DNA of 54,586 bases, from positions 1-54,586 of the forward strand of contig JANQFG010000120.1 in the NCBI GenBank assembly GCA_028277985.1, written 5' to 3'. Shown here piece by piece: positions 35,675 through 44,129 of this stretch (position 1 is the stretch's first letter; the number at the start of each line of letters is the position of its first letter). This DNA is from a bacterium. GTDB lineage: Bacteria; Desulfobacterota; DSWW01. Under the pieces are notes generated by a model, which searched no databases, had not been told where the DNA came from, and worked only from the letters and a program-made list of their open reading frames with translations. A program made the position numbers and the translations under genes.

Positions 35675-38600
35675 TTACTGTTCCAGATCGCACCGGAGGC
35701 AGCGCTTTGCCTCCTTTCGGGCCTGGTCCTCGGAGAATCCGATTTCGATCTCTTCGAAACTGCTCACCCTCTTCTTGGGCGGCTGCACCGGCATGACCAC
35801 CCGGGGCTTCTCGCCGAGATCCTCCTCGAGGTCGTCGACCTTTTCTTCTGTCGGCGGTGCTGCCTCCCTCACGTCGTAGAGCTCCACGCGGCTCGTGTCT
35901 CCGCTAAGGTACTTATCGATCGCGACCGCCCCCCGCCTTCCGGCGGCAATCGCCGTGATGACAAAGGCAGGCCCCGTCACGAAGTCGCCGCCTGCGAACA
36001 CACCCGGGATGTTTGTTGCCAGGTTGTCCGGGTCCACACTCAGCATCTCCCACTTGGTTCGCTCCAGCTTGGAGTCAGGGGGCAGAAACGAGAGGTCCGG
36101 TGCCTGGCCCACGGCAGGGATGACGGTGTCCACATCCGTGGAGAACTCGGACCCCTGAATCGGGATGGGACGGCGCCGGCCGCTGTCATCCGCCTCGCCC
36201 AATCGCATCCGGATGCATTGCAGGCCGGAGACCTTCCATCGCTCGGAAAGGACCCGGGTCGGGGTGGTCAGAAAATGGAACTGGACCCCTTCGGCCACCG
36301 CCTCGTCGAACTCGACGTCCGTGACAGGCATCTCATCCCTGGACCGGCGATAGTAGACCTCCACGCGTTCCGCCCCCAGCCGGAGGGCGGTCCTTGCCGA
36401 GTCCACGGCCGTGTTTCCTCCACCGATCACTGCGACCCGGGTGCCCACCGACACGTCCCGCCCCTGCTTCACGTCCCGCAGGAAGCTCAGCCCATAGGTG
36501 AGTCCGGTGAGTCCGTCTACCTCGCCGGGGATCCCTATGTGCTGGCTCTTCTGGGTCCCTGCAGCGATGAAGACGGCCTCGTAGCCCTGTGCCATCAGAT
36601 CTTCGATCGTGAAGTTCATGTTCACGGGCGAGTTGTACTGGATCTCCACGCCCCGCCCGCGGATGTATTCGATCTCGTCCTCGATCACCTCGAGCGGGAG
36701 GCGGAAGGCCGGCACGCCCACGGCCAGCATCCCTCCGCCCACGGGAAGCGCCTCGAACACGGTGGTGCCGTATCCCATTCGAGCCAGGTAGAAGGCGCAC
36801 GTGAGTCCGGTCGGTCCGGCTCCCACCACGGCGATCTTCTGTGACTTCGTGCGTGCAAAAGGTTCCGGAGGTTCGTGGCCGTTTCCGAAATAGTGGTCTG
36901 CGGCGAATCTCTTCAGGGAGCGAATGGCCACCGGATCATCCAACTCGCCCCGCCGGCACTTGACCTCACACGGGTGATGACAGATCCGTCCGCAGATCGA
37001 CGGGAAGGGGTTCCGCTCGCGGATGATTTCCACGGCCCGTTCGTAATCCCCGTCGGCAACGGCTGCCACGTAGTGGGGCACATCGATGCCCACTGGGCAG
37101 GTGTGCTGACACGGTGAGATCATCAGGGCGTCGCAAACCGCTGCAGGGCAGCGTTTGTCTCGAATATGCGCCTCGTACTCGTCGGCAAAATGCTGCAGGG
37201 TCGAGAGCACCGGCTTCGGGCAGGTCTGGCCGAGGCCGCAGAGAGAAGCGTCCTTCACGGTGTTGCCGATTCTGCGCAGGGCCTCCACGTCTCCGGGCCT
37301 GCCTTCCCCCCGGGTGATACGTGTGAGAATCGAGAGCATCTGTTTCGTGCCGAGACGGCATGGGGTGCATTTACCGCAGGACTCCGATTGGGTGAAGCTC
37401 AGGAAATAACGGGCGATCTCGACCATGCACGTGTTTTCGTCCATCACGACCATGCCGCCCGAGCCCATGATGGCACCGATCTCCTGCAGGGAACCGTAGT
37501 CGATGGGAAGGTCCAGATAGCGCTCCGAGACGCACCCACCGGAGGGTCCACCCATCTGGACCGCCTTGAACTTCCGGCCTTTGGGGATCCCTCCGCCGAT
37601 GTCGAAGATCATTTCCCGCATGCTGGTACCGATCGGAACCTCGACAAGGCCCGTGTTCTGCACCTTTCCTGCCAGGGAGAAGACCTTGGTTCCCTTGCTC
37701 TCCTCGGTTCCTATCTCGGCGTACTTCTCCGGACCCTCCAGCATGACGATCGGGACATTCGCGAGGGTCTCGACGTTGTTGATGCTCGTGGGCTTTCCGT
37801 CCAGGCCGGACTGGACAGGGAAGGGCGGTCTGGGTCTCGGCATGCCCCGTTTCCCCTCGATCGATGCGAGCAGGGCGGTTTCCTCGCCGCAGACAAAGGC
37901 GCCGGCCCCCTCCTTGATCTTCACATCGAAAGAGAATCCGGTGCCCAGGATGTTTTCGCCCAGCAGCCCCATGGCCGATGCGTCCCGAACCGCAATCTTC
38001 AGGTTCTCGACGGCGATCGGGTACTCTGCCCTCACGTAGATGTAGCCCTTGGAGGCCCCCATCGCGTATGCGGCGATCAGCATGCCTTCGAGCACCCTGT
38101 GTGGATCGCCTTCCAGAACGGCCCTGTCCATGAACGCGCCCGGGTCCCCTTCGTCGGCGTTGCAGACCACATATTTCGGATTGCCGCTGGCGGAACGTGC
38201 GAATCGCCATTTCCGGCCTGCCGGGAAGCCTGCACCACCCCTTCCTCGGAGCCCGGCCCGCTCCATCTGATCGATCACATCCTCCGGGCTCATGGCGGCG
38301 AAGACCTGGGAAAGGGCCTTGTAGCCTTCATTGCCGATGTAGTGGGCAAGGTTGGTGGGATCGATTTTCCCACAGTTGGCGAGCACTCTGCGATGCTGGC
38401 TACGGTAGAAGGGGATATCCCCGGGGTGAACGCAGAGCCTTCCCCGTTTGTCTTCCTCCCGGTACAGCAACCGCTCGACGATCTGTCCGTCCAGAATCGT
38501 TCGGCTCACGATCTCCCGCGCGTCCTCGGGGTCGACCTGCTGGTAAAAGAGGCGCAACGGGTCGATCGCCAAGACCGGTGCCCTGGCGCAGAAGCCGTGG

Positions 38601-38800
38601 CACCCGGTCTCGCGGATCTCCACGTCGTCGGCGAGGCCCTTGCGGATCACCTCTTCGGAGAGGGCATCGCGCACGTCCGCCGCGCCGTAGGCACGGCATC
38701 CGGTCATGCAGATGCGGATGACGGGCTTGTCATGATCGATCCGCTGAACGATCCCGTTGCGGACCTTCTCGAGCCCCATGATCGACTCAACCCTCTCCAT
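35675..38800 (-). CDS. NuoF-like flavoprotein fused to a GltD-like FAD/NAD(P) oxidoreductase
   Basis: A 1041-residue fusion. Residues 25-110 are a thioredoxin-like [2Fe-2S] domain (Cys31, 35, 67, 71). Residues 140-540 are NuoF: GRGGAGFPAGRKW (186-198) binds FMN/NADH, and a 4Fe-4S site has Cys475, 478, 481 and 521. Residues 555-1041 resemble the small subunit of glutamate synthase/NfnB: a Fer4_20 domain (Cys564, 568; 603, 607, 611, 615), FAD loop GAGPTG (660-665) and a second dinucleotide loop IGGGNTAVD. The last residues CLRCDLEQ carry a CxxC. NuoF-type subunits with a second flavin domain occur in bifurcating dehydrogenases and hydrogenases. It overlaps nuoE by 14 nt. Starts at ATG 38800 after AGAAGGGAC. 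Confidence 0.93.
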   Translation of the reverse strand: MERVESIMGLEKVRNGIVQRIDHDKPVIRICMTGCRAYGAADVRDALSEEVIRKGLADDVEIRETGCHGFCARAPVLAIDPLRLFYQQVDPEDAREIVSRTILDGQIVERLLYREEDKRGRLCVHPGDIPFYRSQHRRVLANCGKIDPTNLAHYIGNEGYKALSQVFAAMSPEDVIDQMERAGLRGRGGAGFPAGRKWRFARSASGNPKYVVCNADEGDPGAFMDRAVLEGDPHRVLEGMLIAAYAMGASKGYIYVRAEYPIAVENLKIAVRDASAMGLLGENILGTGFSFDVKIKEGAGAFVCGEETALLASIEGKRGMPRPRPPFPVQSGLDGKPTSINNVETLANVPIVMLEGPEKYAEIGTEESKGTKVFSLAGKVQNTGLVEVPIGTSMREMIFDIGGGIPKGRKFKAVQMGGPSGGCVSERYLDLPIDYGSLQEIGAIMGSGGMVVMDENTCMVEIARYFLSFTQSESCGKCTPCRLGTKQMLSILTRITRGEGRPGDVEALRRIGNTVKDASLCGLGQTCPKPVLSTLQHFADEYEAHIRDKRCPAAVCDALMISPCQHTCPVGIDVPHYVAAVADGDYERAVEIIRERNPFPSICGRICHHPCEVKCRRGELDDPVAIRSLKRFAADHYFGNGHEPPEPFARTKSQKIAVVGAGPTGLTCAFYLARMGYGTTVFEALPVGGGMLAVGVPAFRLPLEVIEDEIEYIRGRGVEIQYNSPVNMNFTIEDLMAQGYEAVFIAAGTQKSQHIGIPGEVDGLTGLTYGLSFLRDVKQGRDVSVGTRVAVIGGGNTAVDSARTALRLGAERVEVYYRRSRDEMPVTDVEFDEAVAEGVQFHFLTTPTRVLSERWKVSGLQCIRMRLGEADDSGRRRPIPIQGSEFSTDVDTVIPAVGQAPDLSFLPPDSKLERTKWEMLSVDPDNLATNIPGVFAGGDFVTGPAFVITAIAAGRRGAVAIDKYLSGDTSRVELYDVREAAPPTEEKVDDLEEDLGEKPRVVMPVQPPKKRVSSFEEIEIGFSEDQARKEAKRCLRCDLEQ

Positions 38801-39302
38801 GTCCCTTCTCCTTTTTCGAAGGCGCGTATTGCTTGAGCACGCTCATGACCCTGGGAGGCGCAAGCTTTCCGTAATACTCCCTGTTCACCATCATGGTGGG
38901 AGCCAGGAAGCAGGCACCGAGGCAGGCGACCGTTTCCAGGGTGTAGTTCAGGTCCAGCGTGGTCTCCCCGGGCTCGACCTCCAGGTTCTGCTTCAGGATC
39001 TTCAGCACCGATCCGCTCCCTCGGACATGGCAGGCGGTTCCGCGGCACACCCGGATGATGTTCCTTCCCCGCGGGGTCGTGTAGAACTGGGAGTAGAAGG
39101 TGACGACCCCCTGCACCTCGCTCGGGAAGAGGCGGAGGGAGCGTGCGATGGGCTCGATCGTTTCCGGGGGAATGTACCCGTATTTCTCCTGGACCTGTTG
39201 AAGGAGCGGGATCAGGGCCCATTTCTCCCCCTTGAATCCCTCGAGGATCGGCTCCAGTTCGTTCAGAGACACTTCCTGCTGCGGCACCTCATTGACTGCC
39301 AT
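38787..39302 (-). CDS. NuoE-like [2Fe-2S] subunit
   Basis: Thioredoxin-like 24-kDa-type subunit of 171 residues that carries a [2Fe-2S] cluster, with Cys86, Cys91, Cys127 and Cys131 (CRGTAC and CLGAC). GKLAPPRVMSVL and the helical domain at 20-70 are typical. It starts at ATG 39302 after GGAGGTGGACC. Both ends overlap neighbours by 14 nt, with the NuoG/FdhA-like and NuoF-fusion genes, so all three are probably made in equal amounts as a complex. Confidence 0.92.
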   Translation of the reverse strand: MAVNEVPQQEVSLNELEPILEGFKGEKWALIPLLQQVQEKYGYIPPETIEPIARSLRLFPSEVQGVVTFYSQFYTTPRGRNIIRVCRGTACHVRGSGSVLKILKQNLEVEPGETTLDLNYTLETVACLGACFLAPTMMVNREYYGKLAPPRVMSVLKQYAPSKKEKGHGEG

Positions 39303-41994
39303 GGTCCACCTCCACCCTGACGGCGAGTCGGTGCGTTTGGGGCGCACCGTTTCCAAGGTCGCGGGCGTCCATACTGGAGAGCCCTTCCGGCGACTGCTCC
39401 CCCGGGGATTGGGCGACCACAATCCCTCTTGGGGTTCGTTCCGACATGGCCACGTGGGTCCGAAGGGAACCCTGCGAAGACCTTACCCAGGCAATGTCCC
39501 CGTCCTCGATTCCAAGGGGTCCGGCGTCGAAGGGATTCATCATGACGCCCATCTCGGGAGCGGCATCAGAAAAAAGTCGTGAATGCAGAGTCCTCACACC
39601 GTCCGCGGAATGGAACAGAGTCGGCGTGGTCATGAGCCACAGAGGAAACTCCTCTGGAGGCGCTGAGCCGACGCCTTCCGGCAGGGTAAGGGCCAGGCCT
39701 TCTTGCGCCCGAGGTGGCTTGCGGGCGTGCAGAATCGGCTCGCCCGGATCTTCCTCATCGACGCAGGGCCAGAAGAGGCCTCCCCGCTCGAGTTCCAGCC
39801 TGCGGAGGGTGATACCCTTGTAGTCCGGGACCTGCTCGTTGATCTCGGAGAGTACTTCCGAGGGTGTGCTGCCGGAGACCTCGCAGCCCATGCGGTCCAT
39901 CAATTCGGTCACGATCGCGACGTCGGGTCGCGATTCGTTTCGCGGCTCGATTGCCTTCCGAACCCTTTGTACCCTGCGCTCCAGGTTCGTGAAGGTCCCG
40001 TCTTTTTCAGCGAAGCTCGTGGAAGGAAGAACGACGTGGGCAAGGCTTGCGGTGTCGGTGAGGAAGAGGTCCTGCACCACGATCAACTCGAGTCCGGAGA
40101 GGGCTTCACGGACTTTCTGCTCAGAGGGGCAGTCCCTGACGGGGTTCTCCCCTACGATGTAGAGTCCTTTGAGGGTCCCCGTGAGGGCAGCCTCGATCAT
40201 GGATATGTAGTCCATGCCCGGTTCGGAAGGAAGGGAGACGGACCAGGCGCTTTCGAACCCGGCCCTGGCCTCCGGGTCCGAAACATGGTGATGGCCTGGG
40301 AGCCTGTCCGGGCATGCTCCCATGTCCAATGCGCCCTGATCATTCAAGGAAAGAGCCACCGGGAAGAGACCGCACCCCTTCTTGCCGGGATCTCCGGCCA
40401 GCAGCAGCAGGATGGCGAGCAGGCTTCCGGATTGCGCGGCTCCTTGCTCCCGGGCAATCCCTGCGCCCGGGATGATTGCGAGGCGCCTGCCCGATGACAA
40501 CCTTCGTGCCGTATCCTTGAGCAGTCTTGCCGGAACCCCGGTCAGGTCTTCCACTCTTTCGGGCGTTAACGTTTCGATCTCGCCTTGTATCCTGTTCAGG
40601 CCCTCCCGTCCGAGGACCTCTTCGAGCCGTGCGGGCATTTCGATCGTCAGCATCTCACGGATTAGGCCGGCCAGGAAGATGGGTTGGCTTCCCGGTGCGG
40701 GACGGATCCAGGTGTCGGCAAACCCTCCGTTGAGCGATCGAGGCAGGGGATCGACCAGGGTCAGGCGGGCTTCCTCGATCTTCACCGCCTGCTTGATCAT
40801 CTGTCCGACGATCGGGCTGACGGCCAGAGGGTCCGCTCCGACCACCAGAATTTCTTCCGCTTCCCTGATGTGGGAGATGGGATGGCTCATCGCACCGCAA
40901 CCGAGCACGCTCTCGATGCCCGCGAAGAGCGCGGCGCCGCGGAGGCGTGCCCCGGAATCGATATGGTTGCTGCCCAGGGCCGTTCGAGCGAATTTCTGGA
41001 GAAGATAGTTCTCCTCGTTGGTGGCACGGGAGGCTCCAACCACGCCCAGCGTCCCGCCCCCGCCCTGCTTCTTGAGTTCGGTGAGGCGACGAGCCACGAA
41101 GTCGAGCGCCTCTTCCCACCCGGCAGGGGCCAACTCGTCCTCGCGGCGAATGAGCGGCGTTGAGAGTCGCCCGTCCGAGTTGACGAAGTCGAGCCCATAG
41201 TGCCCCTTCACACAGAGAGAGACATGATTCACGGAATTCCTGTCCTCGGCAGGCCTGGACCCGAGGACAAGAGGGTCTCTGTGTTCGAGGACGATCGCGC
41301 AGCCCATGCCGCAGAGGGGGCACACGGTCCGCGTGGCCTGGCTCGCGGTGTTGGTCGATACCCGTGAGCGTTCGGACAGGGCGCCTGTGGGACAGACCGA
41401 AACACAGATCCCACAGAAGTTGCATTCGGTCTGTTCGAGGGGAACATCCAGGAGGGTGGCGGGTCTGGATTCGAATCCCCTGTCCGTGTAGTCGATTGCC
41501 CCGACCACTGCAATCTCCCGGTCGGCCCGGATGCAGCGGCCGCAGCGTATGCACTTGCTCAGATCCCGCCGGATGAACGGATTCAGGTCCACCACGGCAT
41601 GATAGGTTGGGATCCTTTCCAGGCTGCTAAGCCCGATGCCGAGGTCGGTGGCGATCTTCCTGAGTTTGCATCGGTTCCCCTCGTCGCAGACGATGCAGGT
41701 GTCCGGGTGGCTGGCCAACATCAACTCCACCACGACACGCCGGTTCTCGAGAACCCGCTGCGATCGGGTGTGAATGACCATACCCGCAGTAATCGGTGTG
41801 ACGCATGAGGCCAGGAGCCTCCCGGTGGATTCATCCTCCACGAGGCAGACGCGGCACGCGCCGAGAGGGCTCAGATGGGAATCGTAGCAGAGGGTGGGGA
41901 TCTCGATGCCGACTTCGGCGGCAAGCTCGAGAATCGTCATCCCCGGATGACCGGACACCTCGGACCCGTCGAGTGTGATGGTGATGGGTTCCAC
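39289..41994 (-). CDS. NuoG/FdhA-like large subunit lacking the molybdenum active-site residues
   Basis: A 901-residue Fe-S protein of the formate dehydrogenase alpha/NuoG fold. From the GTG start at 41994 (SD AGGAGGAGG), the [2Fe-2S] domain has Cys36, 47, 50 and 64. A His-Cys3 site has His96, Cys100, 103 and 109. A double ferredoxin has Cys148, 151, 154 with Asp158 where the fourth Cys is usual, and a complete second motif (191, 194, 197, 201). The MopB [4Fe-4S] motif has Cys225, 228, 232 and 261. Formate dehydrogenases then read C-A-R-L-U/C-H; here it is G348-A-R-L-R352-G353. The Sec/Cys and the His are both replaced, so it is unlikely to reduce CO2 or oxidise formate. A role as an electron-wiring subunit is inferred. 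Confidence 0.9.
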   Translation of the reverse strand: MEPITITLDGSEVSGHPGMTILELAAEVGIEIPTLCYDSHLSPLGACRVCLVEDESTGRLLASCVTPITAGMVIHTRSQRVLENRRVVVELMLASHPDTCIVCDEGNRCKLRKIATDLGIGLSSLERIPTYHAVVDLNPFIRRDLSKCIRCGRCIRADREIAVVGAIDYTDRGFESRPATLLDVPLEQTECNFCGICVSVCPTGALSERSRVSTNTASQATRTVCPLCGMGCAIVLEHRDPLVLGSRPAEDRNSVNHVSLCVKGHYGLDFVNSDGRLSTPLIRREDELAPAGWEEALDFVARRLTELKKQGGGGTLGVVGASRATNEENYLLQKFARTALGSNHIDSGARLRGAALFAGIESVLGCGAMSHPISHIREAEEILVVGADPLAVSPIVGQMIKQAVKIEEARLTLVDPLPRSLNGGFADTWIRPAPGSQPIFLAGLIREMLTIEMPARLEEVLGREGLNRIQGEIETLTPERVEDLTGVPARLLKDTARRLSSGRRLAIIPGAGIAREQGAAQSGSLLAILLLLAGDPGKKGCGLFPVALSLNDQGALDMGACPDRLPGHHHVSDPEARAGFESAWSVSLPSEPGMDYISMIEAALTGTLKGLYIVGENPVRDCPSEQKVREALSGLELIVVQDLFLTDTASLAHVVLPSTSFAEKDGTFTNLERRVQRVRKAIEPRNESRPDVAIVTELMDRMGCEVSGSTPSEVLSEINEQVPDYKGITLRRLELERGGLFWPCVDEEDPGEPILHARKPPRAQEGLALTLPEGVGSAPPEEFPLWLMTTPTLFHSADGVRTLHSRLFSDAAPEMGVMMNPFDAGPLGIEDGDIAWVRSSQGSLRTHVAMSERTPRGIVVAQSPGEQSPEGLSSMDARDLGNGAPQTHRLAVRVEVDHGSQ

Positions 41995-42183
41995 CTGACC
42001 TCCTCCTCGCAAGGGCTTGACTGTGGCCTTTGGCTTCCGACCGCCGGCTTCGTGCAAGATCCAAGGTCGCGGTGAGGCGCGCAGGAGTCTCCAGGGTGCA
42101 GATCACTCTATCACGGGTGCGTTCGCATCAACTTTCGTTGTTTCTCCCTTTACCGGATGTGGGCCATCGGCTCTTTGGTTGAG

Positions 42184-43062
42184 CTACAGGGTGGACAGTT
42201 TTGCTGCATCCAAAAACTTGGGTATCTTGGAATACCATCCTACGGGGATGATGTGTATGCCCTGGCACAGGTCCCGCAGACCGGCCACAAGATCGGCAAA
42301 GATCTCGATGCTCGCCTTCAGTTTGTCGGGCGCCCGGGTGAGCTTGTCGATGATGTGGTCCGGGACATTGACGTTCATGTTCTTTCGCACGAAGCGGGCC
42401 ATCTCTCCTGTTCTGAGCAACATGACGCCTGCAATGATCGGCACGCGAAAGGGCTCCACCTTTCGCATGAAGCCCTTGAACTCCTCCAGATCGAACACCG
42501 GGGGCGTGAGAAAGAAGCCGGTCCCATGGGCGATCATGGTCTCCATCTCCATGAGCTCCTGGTCCGGGGTTCGCTTTCCCTGAGAAGCGTCCACACCTGC
42601 ACCCAGGAAGAAGGAGACGGACTGCCCGATGTCCTGGCCCTTGATGTCCCGGCCGTCTTTCAGGCATTCCATGACCGAGAAGAGCTTGCCCGAGTCCACG
42701 TGGAAGAACATTCTCTCTTCCTTGGAGACACCGGACAGGGTGTAGTCCTCGTTGAAGACGAGGACGTTGTCGATGCCTAGCTGGTGGGCCTTGATCAGAT
42801 CCGCTTCCAGGTTGGGCCGGTGTTTTCCCCGGGTCGTGGTCTGGTAGAGGGTATCGAACTTCTTCTCCTTGAAGCTCTGGCCCATGCTGAGGGAGTCGAC
42901 CGACTGTGGGGGCTTCTTGAATTCCGGAATGGTCAGGCAATCCACACGCCCCCGGATGCAGTCCAGGTCCGTGAGAAGCTTGTGCATCTCTTCATCTACG
43001 GTGGGCTGGATCTCGATGGTCACGACAAAAGGGTTCTTCTCGATCTTTTCCTGTAATGCCAT
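42184..43062 (-). CDS. MetF-like protein, second paralogue
   Basis: A 292-residue TIM-barrel protein of the methylene-THF reductase superfamily, shorter on recognition motifs than the metF at 34107. The order of GIDNVLVFNEDYTLSG, FFLGAGVDAS and GTGFFLTPPVFDLEEF follows MetF, but the TCRDRNR motif is replaced by QTTTRGKHRPN. It starts at ATG 43062 after AAGGAGG. It is separated from the NuoG-like gene by about 190 nt. Its reaction may differ from ordinary MTHFR. I infer it acts with the downstream NuoG/E/F-like subunits or feeds them a related C1 substrate. Confidence 0.75.
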   Translation of the reverse strand: MALQEKIEKNPFVVTIEIQPTVDEEMHKLLTDLDCIRGRVDCLTIPEFKKPPQSVDSLSMGQSFKEKKFDTLYQTTTRGKHRPNLEADLIKAHQLGIDNVLVFNEDYTLSGVSKEERMFFHVDSGKLFSVMECLKDGRDIKGQDIGQSVSFFLGAGVDASQGKRTPDQELMEMETMIAHGTGFFLTPPVFDLEEFKGFMRKVEPFRVPIIAGVMLLRTGEMARFVRKNMNVNVPDHIIDKLTRAPDKLKASIEIFADLVAGLRDLCQGIHIIPVGWYSKIPKFLDAAKLSTL

Positions 43063-43099
43063 GAGGTAGCCTCCTTCTCGGTCGTGCCGGGGCCGTGCT

Positions 43100-43780
43100 T
43101 CAAGTGGCCCCCTTCGGCAGAGGGTTCATCCCAAGGCTACTCGGGTCATCTGTGGCTGCGGCTGCACTGCTGCGTTCTTCCGGATAGAGCAGGCGAGCGA
43201 TCTGCTGCTTGAGCTCATCGAGGGGAAGGGGCTTGGAGAAGCAGAGATCCGCGCCGTACTCCCGCATCTTGTTATAGCTCTCTTCGTCGAGGTAACCCGA
43301 GAGGACGATGATCTTGATATGCTTCGTCTCCTCTGAGGACTTCAGCTTCCGACAGACTTCGTAACCGTCTATGTCCGGCATCATGATGTCGAGGATCAGC
43401 ACATCCGGCTTGAAGTGGCTCACCTGGATGCCCGCCTCGAAGCCGTCTGCCGCGGTGATCACCTCGTACTCATGAGGATCTTCCTCCAGTCCTGCGGTGA
43501 TGGTCGCCACGATCACCTGGTCGTCGTCTACCACGAGAATCTTCTTCATCTTTTTGCCCCCCTCGTCCGGACCCGGCGGAAGGCCGAAGACAGGCATGTC
43601 GTGCGCATTCACGAACGCTTCCAGGTCGGACTTCTTGATACGCCTGTGTCCGCCCGGAGTCTTGTATGCCTCCAGCTTGCCGGCCTCGATCCAGTTGACG
43701 ATGGTTTGCGGAGAGACCTGAAGGAGCTCGCTGACCTGATTTACCGTAAAGACGGTTAGAGTCGTGTCTAAAGGGCCCAT
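43100..43780 (-). CDS. Response regulator with N-terminal MerR/excisionase-like HTH
   Basis: Two-domain protein of 226 residues. Residues 10-60 are an excisionase-like winged HTH (FTVNQVSELLQVSPQTIVNW, TPGGHRRIKKSDLEAF). Residues 78-200 are a CheY-like receiver with Asp85-87, phospho-acceptor Asp131 and Lys183 (FSKPLPLDEL). This order, DNA-binding domain before receiver, is the reverse of most response regulators. It starts at ATG 43780. A perfect palindrome lies 40 nt upstream, consistent with self-regulation. The histidine kinase at 44130 is the likely phosphodonor, though separated by 349 nt. Confidence 0.88.
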   Translation of the reverse strand: MGPLDTTLTVFTVNQVSELLQVSPQTIVNWIEAGKLEAYKTPGGHRRIKKSDLEAFVNAHDMPVFGLPPGPDEGGKKMKKILVVDDDQVIVATITAGLEEDPHEYEVITAADGFEAGIQVSHFKPDVLILDIMMPDIDGYEVCRKLKSSEETKHIKIIVLSGYLDEESYNKMREYGADLCFSKPLPLDELKQQIARLLYPEERSSAAAATDDPSSLGMNPLPKGAT

Positions 43781-44129
43781 GCTCTTCCTGTTGTTCGAGT
43801 TGTCCTATAATAAGCCAAAAAACTATAGTTTCTATAATATCCAAAATAACCAAAAAGAAAGAATGCTGTCAAGAAAAAAACGGATACCCCTTCTAGGCGT
43901 CAGAGCGACCTTCTCTAACTATTTGGTATAGAAGACTAAATCTGCTTTCCTTTAGCTGTTAGGTATCAGGTGTCAGTCCCATCCATGCCCCACGAGGCAT
44001 CGTCCTCGTCCTCGCGGTCGGGCACGGGCACGTATCCTGGTAGGGAATCGGGGAGGGCCACCTGCCACTGGCCACTCGCCATCAGGGAGGGCAGGGGTGC
44101 CGGGACGGGAATTAGGGCGGGATGCTGGG
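43781..44129. other. AT-rich intergenic region with palindrome and short repeats
   Basis: Between the response regulator and the kinase. 43801-43870 is AT-rich. AAACTATAGTTT (43820-43831) is a perfect 12-bp palindrome upstream of the regulator start. Further on, GGTATCAGGTGTCAG (43961-43975) and CCACTGGCCACTCGCC (44063-44080) look like pieces of short dispersed repeats seen in some GC-rich genomes. No gene was identified. Confidence 0.45.
43820..43831. promoter_or_regulatory. Perfect 12-bp palindrome upstream of the response regulator
   Basis: AAACTATAGTTT is its own reverse complement, about 40 nt upstream of the ATG at 43780 within an AT-rich promoter-like block. A dimeric binding site, possibly for the regulator itself, is inferred. 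Confidence 0.45.

Noticed and set aside
35024..36844. Plus-strand open frame of 606 codons opposite metV and the NuoF-GltD gene
   Set aside because: Antisense shadow with no SD and no domain motifs.
37166..38836. Very long open frame on the plus strand opposite the NuoF-GltD gene
   Set aside because: It is antisense to a gene with clear motifs in every domain. GC-rich codon bias gives long stop-free frames on the other strand.
40930..40950. Hidden selenocysteine at the FdhA-like active site
   Set aside because: The codon at the expected position is CGC (Arg), not TGA.
39289..41994. Formate dehydrogenase alpha subunit annotation
   Set aside because: The catalytic Cys/Sec and the adjacent His are replaced by Arg and Gly, so the simple name would mislead.
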